A stretch of DNA of 38,147 bases from Deferribacteraceae bacterium UBA6793. Its GTDB lineage: Bacteria > Chrysiogenota > Deferribacteres > Deferribacterales > Geovibrionaceae. Below the pieces are notes generated by a model that made no database searches, was not told the DNA's origin, and worked only from the letters and a program-made list of their open reading frames with translations. A program made the position numbers and the translations under genes. Location: NCBI GenBank assembly GCA_002452405.1, contig DKFP01000016.1, positions 1 through 38,147 of the forward strand. The letters run 5' to 3'. Numbering within the stretch: the stretch's first letter is position 1; every line of letters begins with the position of its first letter. Below are positions 23,798 through 30,998 of this stretch, piece after piece.

Positions 23798-24811
23798 ATG
23801 AAAAAACTTATACTTATTGTAATTCTCATTATATCAAATATTTACAGCTCTTTTGCAGACGCTCCGGTAATCGACAAAGAAGTCGTTTCCAAAAGGATGG
23901 TCATGGTTGGTTTCCATGCCACAGACTATAAAGATGAGGAGCTGAACGAGCTGAAACAGCAGATAGAGAAGGGGCTTGTTGCCGGAGTTGTTTTTTACGG
24001 CTACAACGTTGAGTCAAGAAATCAGGTAAAAAGGCTCATCGCCGAACTGAACCGACACAACCGCTCATTCATTCCGCTTTTGATAGCCGTTGACGAAGAG
24101 GGTGGACGCGTTCAGAGACTCACTGTTGACAAGGGGTTTGTCGAAGAACCAACCGCTCAGTACATCGCAAAGCATATGACCCCCGATCAGGCTGAAAAGG
24201 TTTATGAGCTTACAGCCCGCGACCTTGCGGATGTTGGTTTCAACGTAAATTTTGCACCTGTGATAGACCTGAACATCAATCCTTCGTCCCCTGTTATCGG
24301 TGCAATAGAGCGCAGCTATTCCGCGGATGTTGATACTGTCGTTGCATATGCAAAGGCGTTCATCAGTGCCCACAGGAAATATGGAATAATCACCTGTCTT
24401 AAACACTTTCCCGGTCATGGGAGTGCAAAAAAAGATTCACATCAAGGATTCACTGACGTTTCTACAACATGGAACGATATAGAGCTTGAACCCTTTCAAA
24501 GGCTCATCAACGATGGCTATGCGGACATGATAATGACCGCTCACGTTTATAATTCCGGAATAGACCCTGACTACCCCGCGACGCTCTCTAAAAAGACCAT
24601 ATCGCTGCTACAGGACATGGGCTATAAGGGGCTTGTGATAAGCGATGATCTCCAGATGGGTGCCATCACGGACAATTTCAGCTTTGAGGATACCGTGAAG
24701 CTGGCTGTTGATGCCGGAAACAATATACTTTTGTTCTCAAACTACTTTTTCTACGAAAAGCATTATCCGGAAAAGGTGCGTCAGGTTTTGGGTATTCCAA
24801 TCAACCAGTGA
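23798..24811 (+). CDS. Exported NagZ-like beta-N-acetylglucosaminidase (glycoside hydrolase family 3)
   Basis: A 337-residue single-domain GH3 enzyme, the size of NagZ, which removes N-acetylglucosamine from muropeptides. Visible motifs are AVDEEGGRVQRL (97-108), the signature KHFPGHG (202-208) with the His-Asp dyad on the loop KKDSHQG (Asp213, His215), and VISDDLQMGAI (280-290) with the nucleophile Asp283 or Asp284. Unlike the cytoplasmic NagZ of enteric bacteria it has an N-terminal signal peptide (1-20, SSFA-D), so it should act in the periplasm. No good Shine-Dalgarno is seen. It stands alone. Confidence 0.9.
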   Translation: MKKLILIVILIISNIYSSFADAPVIDKEVVSKRMVMVGFHATDYKDEELNELKQQIEKGLVAGVVFYGYNVESRNQVKRLIAELNRHNRSFIPLLIAVDEEGGRVQRLTVDKGFVEEPTAQYIAKHMTPDQAEKVYELTARDLADVGFNVNFAPVIDLNINPSSPVIGAIERSYSADVDTVVAYAKAFISAHRKYGIITCLKHFPGHGSAKKDSHQGFTDVSTTWNDIELEPFQRLINDGYADMIMTAHVYNSGIDPDYPATLSKKTISLLQDMGYKGLVISDDLQMGAITDNFSFEDTVKLAVDAGNNILLFSNYFFYEKHYPEKVRQVLGIPINQ

Positions 24812-24880
24812 AATCATGACATCTGCGTCATTATTTCATAACGCATCAACAGGCAATGGCTGACTGATATTCATACTCCA

Positions 24881-24912
24881 CCAGTGTTTTATGCAAGGGC
24901 ACAAAACACTGG
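24881..24912. repeat. Perfect 10-bp inverted repeat in the nagZ-purS gap
   Basis: CCAGTGTTTT and AAAACACTGG with a 12-nt loop. There is no long T-run after it, so it is not a standard terminator. It could be a transcription stop for nagZ or a site upstream of the purine operon. The remaining 24812-25041 shows no gene. Confidence 0.5.
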
Positions 24913-25041
24913 TTTCATGAGACGCATCCGTGTGGCTTTTTATCAGATTTCTTAATGACATGCCCGATAGTTTCTGATATAAAAAATCTTCCGATAAAGT
25001 TGCGTCTAAAATCTGAAATAAACATAGAAAAGGTGTCTTTA

Positions 25042-25275
25042 ATGAAAGCAAAAGTGTATGTCAGGCTTAAAAACGGCGTTCTCGACCCTCAGGGACAGAC
25101 AATCCAAAGCTCAATCGAAAGAATGGGTTACGATTTCGCAAGTGAGGTAAGGGTCGGAAAGGTTTTCGAGATTGAAGTTAAGGACGAGTCCTGCCGCAAA
25201 GATCTTGAGAAGATAGCATCCACGATGCTTGCAAACATGATTATTGAAGAATACTCAATAGAGTTCGAGGCGTAA
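25042..25275 (+). CDS. purS: Phosphoribosylformylglycinamidine synthase subunit PurS
   Basis: A 77-residue protein, the usual PurS size. It bridges PurL and PurQ in the FGAM synthase complex and helps channel ammonia. It shows KVYVRLKNGVLDPQGQTIQ at the start and the family's VGKVFEIEV. The start at 25042 fits the family N-terminus; AAGGTG lies 8 nt upstream. It is the first gene of a compact purSQLF operon; purQ begins 2 nt after its stop. Confidence 0.95.
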   Translation: MKAKVYVRLKNGVLDPQGQTIQSSIERMGYDFASEVRVGKVFEIEVKDESCRKDLEKIASTMLANMIIEEYSIEFEA

Positions 25276-25277
25276 GC

Positions 25278-25976
25278 ATGAAAGCCGGAGTAGTTGTTTT
25301 TCCGGGGTCCAACTGTGACCACGACTGCTATCACGTTTTAAAGCATGTCATAGGTGCCGAAACGGTATTTCTGTGGCATAAGGACACCGACCTCCAGGGT
25401 GTTGACCTTGTGGTCTTTCCCGGCGGGTTCTCATATGGGGACTATCTGCGCTGCGGAGCCATCGCGAAGTTTTCCCCCATTGTCAGCGAGGTCATAAAGT
25501 TTGCCGAAAACGGTGGGCACGTTCTTGGAATCTGCAACGGATTTCAGGTACTTACCGAATCCGGTCTGCTTCCCGGCGCACTGATGCGCAACAGGGGACT
25601 GAAATTCAAATGTGAATATGTAAATCTGCGCGTTGATAATTCCGACACTCCCTATACCAACATGTACGCCGATGGCGAAGTGATACGCATTCCGATAGCC
25701 CATGCCGACGGTAACTACTATATCGACGAAGAGGGCATGAAGGAGCTTGAAGAGAACAACCAGATAGTTTTCCGCTATTGCGACGAGAACGGGACGGCAG
25801 AGGACGACAGCAACCCCAACGGTTCGCTGGGCAATATTGCCGGAATAATCAATAAAAAGGGTAACGTTCTTGGTATGATGCCCCACCCTGAAAGGTGTGC
25901 GGAGGGCGTAATGGAAACCAGAGACGGTTATTTCCTTTTTGAGTCCATAGCAAAATTCATCGGGGGTTGCAAATGA
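25278..25976 (+). CDS. purQ: Phosphoribosylformylglycinamidine synthase, glutaminase subunit PurQ
   Basis: A 232-residue class I glutamine amidotransferase that makes ammonia for FGAM synthesis (fourth step of de novo purine synthesis). The catalytic triad is Cys86 in GICNGFQ, with His203 and Glu205 in MMPHPER. VVFPGGFSYGDYLR (45-58) is characteristic. The last codon overlaps purL as ATGA. Confidence 0.97.
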   Translation: MKAGVVVFPGSNCDHDCYHVLKHVIGAETVFLWHKDTDLQGVDLVVFPGGFSYGDYLRCGAIAKFSPIVSEVIKFAENGGHVLGICNGFQVLTESGLLPGALMRNRGLKFKCEYVNLRVDNSDTPYTNMYADGEVIRIPIAHADGNYYIDEEGMKELEENNQIVFRYCDENGTAEDDSNPNGSLGNIAGIINKKGNVLGMMPHPERCAEGVMETRDGYFLFESIAKFIGGCK

Positions 25977-28204
25977 GCGTATATGAAAAATTCGGCTTCC
26001 CCGAAGTAACGGCGGAAGCGGCAAAGGGCATGGGTCTTTCCGAGTCCGAGTTTGAAGGCGTTAAGAAACTTCTGGGCAGAACGCCCAACTATATAGAGCT
26101 TGGAGTCATTTCATCAATGTATTCCGAGCATTGCAGCTATAAATCCAGCCGTATGCATCTTGCCAAGTTCCCGACAACAGCTCCTTGGGTTGTTCAGGGA
26201 CCCGGCGAAAACGCAGGTATCATAGAGGTGGACAGCGAAGGGCTTTGCGTATGCTTCAAGGTTGAATCACACAACCACCCCTCGTTCATAGAACCTTTTC
26301 AGGGTGCTGCCACAGGCGTAGGCGGTATCCTCCGCGACGTCTTCACCATGGGTGCAAGACCCGTTGCGGCGATGAACTCGCTCCGTTTCGGAAAGCTGGA
26401 TAAACCTAAAAACCGCCAGATATTCGAAGGCGTTGTGGCTGGAATTTCTCATTACGGCAACTGCTTTGGCGTTCCCACAGTTGGCGGAGAGGTGTATTTC
26501 AACAGTTGTTACGATGGCAACCCCCTCGTAAACGCTTTTGCACTCGGCGTTGTACAGAAAGAGAACATCTATCTTGCAAAGGCGGAAGGTCTCGGCAACC
26601 CGGTTATCTATGTCGGTGCAAAGACCGGCAGGGACGGCATCCACGGCGCGACAATGGCATCCGAGGAGTTTAACGAGAACAGTGAATCAAAGCGCCCCAA
26701 CGTACAGATAGGCGATCCGTTCAAGGAAAAACTTCTGCTTGAGGCTTGCCTTGAGCTTATGAAGACCGACTACATCGTCGGAATACAGGACATGGGAGCC
26801 GCCGGGCTTACCAGCTCTTCATTCGAGATGGCATCCAAATCAGGCTCCGGCGTAAGGCTCGACCTTGATATGGTGCCCATGCGCGAAAAGGGCATGAACC
26901 CTTATGAGATAATGCTTTCCGAGTCTCAGGAGCGGATGCTCATGGTGGCTAAGAAGGGTTACGAAGATAAAGTTAAAGCGATATTTGACAAATGGGATCT
27001 GGATGCGGTTGTTATCGGTGAGGTGACAAACGACGGATATGTAAGGCTGTTCTGGGACGGAGAAGAGGTTGCGGCTCTGGAGGCTGCGCCCCTTGCGGAC
27101 GAGGCGCCAAAGTATAACAGACCCTATGCCAGAGGCGAATATATGGATGAGCTTCAGCGTCTTCCAAAAGTGGACGCTCCTGCGAACCTGCAAAAGGTTC
27201 TGGAAGACCTGCTCGCCAACGAAACCATAGCTTCAAAACGCTGGGTATGGAACCAGTACGACCATATGGTTCGTGTAGGTACCGTACAGCTCCCCGGTTC
27301 CGATGCGGCTGTTATAAGGCTGAACGAATCGGAGAAGGGCGTTGCTATTTCCAGTGACTGTAACAGCAGATTTTGCCTGCTGAATCCATACGAAGGCGGA
27401 AAAGCAGCAATTGCCGAATCGGCCAGAAATGTTGCTGTGAGCGGTGCGCGCCCCAGAGCGTTCACCAACTGTCTGAACTTCGGAAACCCTGAAAAACCGG
27501 ATATCATGTGGCAGTTCGTTTCCGCTGTGGAAGGTATGGCTGAGGCTGCGAAAGTGCTCGAAACCCCCGCAATCAGCGGTAACGTTTCACTTTATAACGA
27601 AACAGAGGGTAAACCGATACATCCCACGCCGACAGTTGTCATGGTGGGCGTGTTCGACGATGTTACGAAGCGCATCGGCTCATATTTCACAAGTATGGAG
27701 AGCGCAGTTTACCTCATCGGTGAAAATACCGGATACATAGGCGGCAGTGAATATCTTGCGACTGTTCACGGTTATGAACGCGGCGACGCTCCTGAGGTTA
27801 ATCTTGAGTGCGAGAAGAGCATAATAGATTTCATGTGCTCCGCAGCGGACAAAAGGCTCATCAAGTCAGCACACGATGTGTCCGAGGGCGGTCTTGCCGT
27901 TGCTCTGTGCGAAATGTGCTTCGGTGGCGATAACATAGGCGTTAACATCAAACTTGAAAGCGGCATCCGTAGCGATGCGCTTTTGTTCGGCGAAAACCAC
28001 GGGCGAGTGATTCTGGAAATCGACGTAAATAACGCGCAGGTCATAACAGACCTTGCGGAAAAATATAATCTGCCTATATCGAAGATAGGACGTACTTGCA
28101 GCGGACTTATCGAAATCGCTAACAAAAGCGAAAAAGTAATTTCCGCAAAAGTGTCTGAGCTTGAAAAGATATGGAAAAATAGTATCGGAGACAGAATGAA
28201 ATGA
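25973..28204 (+). CDS. purL: Phosphoribosylformylglycinamidine synthase subunit PurL (small type)
   Basis: A 743-residue ATP-dependent synthetase, the separate small-form PurL that works with PurS and PurQ. Marks are SEHCSYKSSR (51-60, active-site His53), GVGGILRDVFTMGARP (115-130) and the AIRS-type repeat seen again in the C-terminal half (ISSDCNSRF, GNVSLYNE, SAHDVSEGGLAVA). The start at 25973 overlaps the purQ stop by 4 nt and has a G-rich ribosome site; a TTG two codons earlier is less likely. It overlaps purF by 4 nt. Confidence 0.97.
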   Translation: MSVYEKFGFPEVTAEAAKGMGLSESEFEGVKKLLGRTPNYIELGVISSMYSEHCSYKSSRMHLAKFPTTAPWVVQGPGENAGIIEVDSEGLCVCFKVESHNHPSFIEPFQGAATGVGGILRDVFTMGARPVAAMNSLRFGKLDKPKNRQIFEGVVAGISHYGNCFGVPTVGGEVYFNSCYDGNPLVNAFALGVVQKENIYLAKAEGLGNPVIYVGAKTGRDGIHGATMASEEFNENSESKRPNVQIGDPFKEKLLLEACLELMKTDYIVGIQDMGAAGLTSSSFEMASKSGSGVRLDLDMVPMREKGMNPYEIMLSESQERMLMVAKKGYEDKVKAIFDKWDLDAVVIGEVTNDGYVRLFWDGEEVAALEAAPLADEAPKYNRPYARGEYMDELQRLPKVDAPANLQKVLEDLLANETIASKRWVWNQYDHMVRVGTVQLPGSDAAVIRLNESEKGVAISSDCNSRFCLLNPYEGGKAAIAESARNVAVSGARPRAFTNCLNFGNPEKPDIMWQFVSAVEGMAEAAKVLETPAISGNVSLYNETEGKPIHPTPTVVMVGVFDDVTKRIGSYFTSMESAVYLIGENTGYIGGSEYLATVHGYERGDAPEVNLECEKSIIDFMCSAADKRLIKSAHDVSEGGLAVALCEMCFGGDNIGVNIKLESGIRSDALLFGENHGRVILEIDVNNAQVITDLAEKYNLPISKIGRTCSGLIEIANKSEKVISAKVSELEKIWKNSIGDRMK

Positions 28205-29571
28205 TTTTTGATAAATTTCATGAAGAATGCGGGGTAGCAGGAGTTCACGGAAACAGAGAGGCGGCAAATCTTGTTTATCTGTCGCTTTATTCACTCCAGC
28301 ACAGGGGACAGGAAGGCGCGGGTATAGCCGTCACCGACCGCAAGCATATAACATATGAAAAAGGTATGGGACTCGTGGCTGATATTTTCAGTCAGGAAAA
28401 ACTGGACAAACTTCAGGGAGACGTCGCCATAGGGCATAACAGATACTCCACAACCGGCGTATCTGCTCTGGCGAACACGCAGCCCATCACCGTTACGATA
28501 AACTTCGGCGAGATATCTCTGGCGCACAACGGAAACATTGTGAACGCAGATGAGATAAAAGAGGGGCTTGTGGCAAGAGGAGCTATATTCGGCTCCACAT
28601 CCGATTCGGAAGTCATAGTCCACCTCATCGCTAAATGCGGCAAAGACAACCTTATTGACGCAATCACGGACTCGCTGCGCAAACTGAAAGGTGCGTTTTC
28701 GCTGCTTATCATGACCAACGACAAGATGATAGGAGTGCGTGACGCCATGGGGATGCGTCCTCTGGTTCTCGGCAAGCTGAAAAACAACGGATATATCCTT
28801 GCTTCGGAAACTGTTGCTCTCGATCTCATCGAGGCAAGTTTCGTGCGGGAGATTGAGCCGGGCGAGATGGTCATAATCGACGACGACGGTATCAAATCCT
28901 TATTTCCGTTTGAAAAGACTACGCCGAAACCCTGCATATTCGAGCATATCTATTTTGCGCGTCCCGATTCTTATCTTTTCGGGCGCAATGTATACGAAGT
29001 ACGTAAAAAATTCGGAAGATGGCTGGCAAACGAAACCCCTGTTGAGGCGGACGTGGTTATCCCCGTTCCGGATTCAGGTGTTGTTGCCACACTCGGCTAT
29101 TCCGAGGCGAGTGGCATACCTTTTGAGATGGGGCTTATGCGCAACCACTATGTCGGCAGAACCTTCATCGAACCCAGCCAGTCTATAAGACACTTTGGCG
29201 TCAAGATAAAACTTAATCCCGTAAGGGAGGTTATAGAGGGCAAAAGAGTTGTTGTTGTTGACGATTCGATCGTAAGAGGCACAACCAGCCGTAAGATAGT
29301 CAAGATGCTGCGCGAGGCGGGCGCTAAAGAGGTGCATATGCGCATCAGCTCACCCCCCACAGCGTTTCCCTGCTTCTACGGCATAGACACGCCCACCAGA
29401 AAAGAGCTGATAGCCTCTACCCACACAATAGAGGAAACCAGAAAATACATAACCGCTGACAGTCTCGGATATCTCAGCCTCGAAGGGCTGCTGGACTGCG
29501 TTGGCAGCACAAGCTACTGTCACGCATGTTTTTCCGGTCAGTATCCGACGATTTACAAAAACGGCGAATGA
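28201..29571 (+). CDS. purF: Amidophosphoribosyltransferase, Fe-S type PurF
   Basis: A 456-residue enzyme for the first committed step of purine synthesis, PRPP plus glutamine to phosphoribosylamine. A nine-residue propeptide precedes the N-terminal nucleophile Cys10 (HEECGVAGV). The PRPP loop is VVVVDDSIVRGTT (350-362). Cys245, Cys391, Cys440 and Cys443 match the four ligands of the 4Fe-4S cluster of the Bacillus subtilis-type enzyme, which makes the protein oxygen-sensitive and fits an anaerobic host. The ATG overlaps the purL stop. A probable selenoprotein gene follows after 11 nt in the same operon. Confidence 0.97.
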   Translation: MIFDKFHEECGVAGVHGNREAANLVYLSLYSLQHRGQEGAGIAVTDRKHITYEKGMGLVADIFSQEKLDKLQGDVAIGHNRYSTTGVSALANTQPITVTINFGEISLAHNGNIVNADEIKEGLVARGAIFGSTSDSEVIVHLIAKCGKDNLIDAITDSLRKLKGAFSLLIMTNDKMIGVRDAMGMRPLVLGKLKNNGYILASETVALDLIEASFVREIEPGEMVIIDDDGIKSLFPFEKTTPKPCIFEHIYFARPDSYLFGRNVYEVRKKFGRWLANETPVEADVVIPVPDSGVVATLGYSEASGIPFEMGLMRNHYVGRTFIEPSQSIRHFGVKIKLNPVREVIEGKRVVVVDDSIVRGTTSRKIVKMLREAGAKEVHMRISSPPTAFPCFYGIDTPTRKELIASTHTIEETRKYITADSLGYLSLEGLLDCVGSTSYCHACFSGQYPTIYKNGE

Positions 29572-29582
29572 CGGAGTGATTT

Positions 29583-29933
29583 ATGGAAGAGATGATCGTT
29601 ATCCGTATGTTCGGCAGCAGCATGGAATTTGTTTCAGGCTGAAGCCCTTCGTATTTTCCCACAGGTTGTGGGACACACGACGACCCTTATGAACAGCTTT
29701 CCTATAGGCTGGATGCGCTTCTGACACAGGAATACGGGCTTGGCAGAGTTGATTTCAGGTATATCGACGTATCGTCGCCGGAAATACTTGATTACATCGG
29801 CGATATCGAGACCATTGTTGACGGAAGGCTGCCTCTGCCCTATGTTTCCCTGAACAAAAACCCTCTATGCTGGGGACTTTCCGAAGCGGAGGATATTGTT
29901 ACAAGGGTGAAGCTGAAACTGGAAGATAGTTAA
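29583..29933 (+). CDS. Probable selenoprotein, thioredoxin-fold-like, with UGA-encoded selenocysteine
   Basis: A 116-codon frame starts with an ATG 7 nt after GGAG and continues through one in-frame TGA (29640-29642, codon 20) to TAA at 29931. Both sides translate well: MIVIRMFGSSMEFVSG-U-SPSYFPTGCGTHDDP, then PYEQLSYRLDALLTQEYG, VDFRYIDVSS and LPLPYVSLN with a likely cis-Pro (84 or 86). The beta-alpha-beta order with a redox residue after the first strand resembles thioredoxin-like proteins such as the DUF1462 group. A hairpin 20 nt after the TGA resembles a bacterial SECIS. Cys29 or Cys96 could be the resolving thiol. It is the last gene of the pur operon, 11 nt after purF. The alternative is a nonsense-mutated pseudogene; the full conservation downstream argues against that. 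Confidence 0.78.
29657..29673 (+). promoter_or_regulatory. SECIS-like hairpin
   Basis: TCCCAC-AGGTT-GTGGGA: a 6-bp stem (7 if the A-T closing pair forms) with GGU in the apical loop, 14 nt after the UGA. E. coli fdhF SECIS has its apical AGGU at 17 nt from the UGA; here AGGU starts 20 nt after it. SelB recognises the loop G and U. Confidence 0.7.
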
Positions 29934-29936
29934 CTG

Positions 29937-29962
29937 AGCCGCTCACAACGAGCGGCTTTTTT
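29937..29962 (+). terminator. Terminator of the pur-selenoprotein operon
   Basis: AGCCGCTC / GAGCGGCT 8-bp perfect stem (29937-29944, 29950-29957), 5-nt loop, then a T-run. It starts 3 nt after the stop codon. Confidence 0.9.
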
Positions 29963-29963
29963 G

Positions 29964-30441
29964 TTTGCCGTTGATATGCTTCGCTCTGCTGCGTCAGTTT
30001 CTCCTTCGCTCGCACCACATACCTATACGTATGCTTATGCTCGCCTCAGACAAACTTCCTTGCATAGCTCGCATCTGAACGGCAAAAGAGGATTATGCGT
30101 CGCTCTGCTGCGTCAGTTTCTCCTTCGCTCGCACCGCATACCCATACGTATGCTTATGCTCGTCTCAGACAAACTTCCTTGCATAGCTCGCATCTGAACG
30201 GCAAAGAGGGTTATGCTTCGCTCTGCTGCGTCAGTTTCTCCTTCGCTCGCACCACATACCATACGTATGCTTATGCTCGTCTCAGACAAACTTCCTTGCA
30301 TAGCTCGCATCTGAACAGCAAAAGAGGATTATGCGTCGCTCTGCTGCGTCAGTTTCTCCTTCGCTCGCACCACATACCTATACGTATGCTTGTGCTCGTC
30401 TCAGACAAACTTCCTTGCATAGCTCGCACCTGAACGGCAAA
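29964..30441. repeat. Four tandem copies of a ~118-bp repeat
   Basis: Copies start at 29976, 30095, 30213 and 30331 (periods 119, 118 and 118) and differ at only a few positions. Each holds the palindrome ATACGTAT and ends with a variant of AACGGCAAA. The array is bracketed by TTTGCCGTT (29964-29972) and AACGGCAAA (30433-30441), a 9-bp inverted repeat. The period is not a multiple of three, so the open frames across it do not stay in register and it is unlikely to be coding. It fills the gap between the pur operon terminator and the DUF3015 gene. Confidence 0.93.
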
Positions 30442-30557
30442 AAATATAAAGCATTTATGGCTGTATGCGGTCAAATATCACATGGAAAATCATATTTTTT
30501 ATTATTGTTTTTTAGTGTATCATACCAAAATGACCTTTTTAATATACGGAGGATTTT

Positions 30558-30998
30558 ATGAAAAAAATTGCATTTATTGCAATCTCAACCTTTATGGTTG
30601 CCTCGCTGTCTTATGCTGAAGGCAACATCGGGTGTGGTCTTGGAACTCAGGTTCTTGGTGAACAGGATTCCACTCTGATGCAAGTATTTGCTGCAACAAC
30701 CAACGGAACATCCGGAAACCAGACATTTGGTATTTCTTCCGGTACGCTTGGATGTAAGAAACCTGAAAAATTTGTCTACAATGAGCAGGTTAACAAGTTT
30801 GTGCAGGCAAACATGGATACTCTCGCTGTGGATATAGCTAAAGGTCAGGGAGAAACCATTAACAACCTTGCGTATCTTGTAGGAGTTCAAGACACTGTTG
30901 CTTTTGCAAAAAAACTGCAGTCTCAGTTTGATGTCATCTATTCTTCCGAGAATGTAGAATATTCTGATGTGGTTGACGCAATACATGCCTCAATCTAA
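30558..30998 (+). CDS. Exported DUF3015 protein
   Basis: A 146-residue secreted protein with signal peptide 1-20 (SLSYA-E). The DUF3015 start GNIGCGLGTQVLG is clear, with two cysteines (Cys26 and Cys66, the latter in SGTLGCKKP) that probably form a disulfide. Function is unknown. CGGAGG precedes the ATG. It overlaps the DUF4105 gene, a neighbour often found beside DUF3015, so the two may act together at the cell surface. Confidence 0.9.
   Translation: MKKIAFIAISTFMVASLSYAEGNIGCGLGTQVLGEQDSTLMQVFAATTNGTSGNQTFGISSGTLGCKKPEKFVYNEQVNKFVQANMDTLAVDIAKGQGETINNLAYLVGVQDTVAFAKKLQSQFDVIYSSENVEYSDVVDAIHASI

Noticed and set aside
24955..25041. Upstream extension of purS
   Set aside because: The PurS fold starts at MKAKVYVRLK (25042) and the added 29 residues match nothing in the family.
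29501..29692. Short frame overlapping the purF end and the selenoprotein start
   Set aside because: It is an out-of-frame shadow of purF and of the UGA-containing gene, which has the proper ribosome site and terminator.
30095..30433. Open frame of 112 codons across the 118-bp repeats with repeated peptide-like segments
   Set aside because: The repeat period (118/119) is not a multiple of three, so the same DNA is read in different frames in each copy; there is no ribosome site and the product has no sensible composition.
29964..30441. CRISPR array
   Set aside because: The whole 118-bp unit is repeated, with no short repeat and variable spacer pattern.
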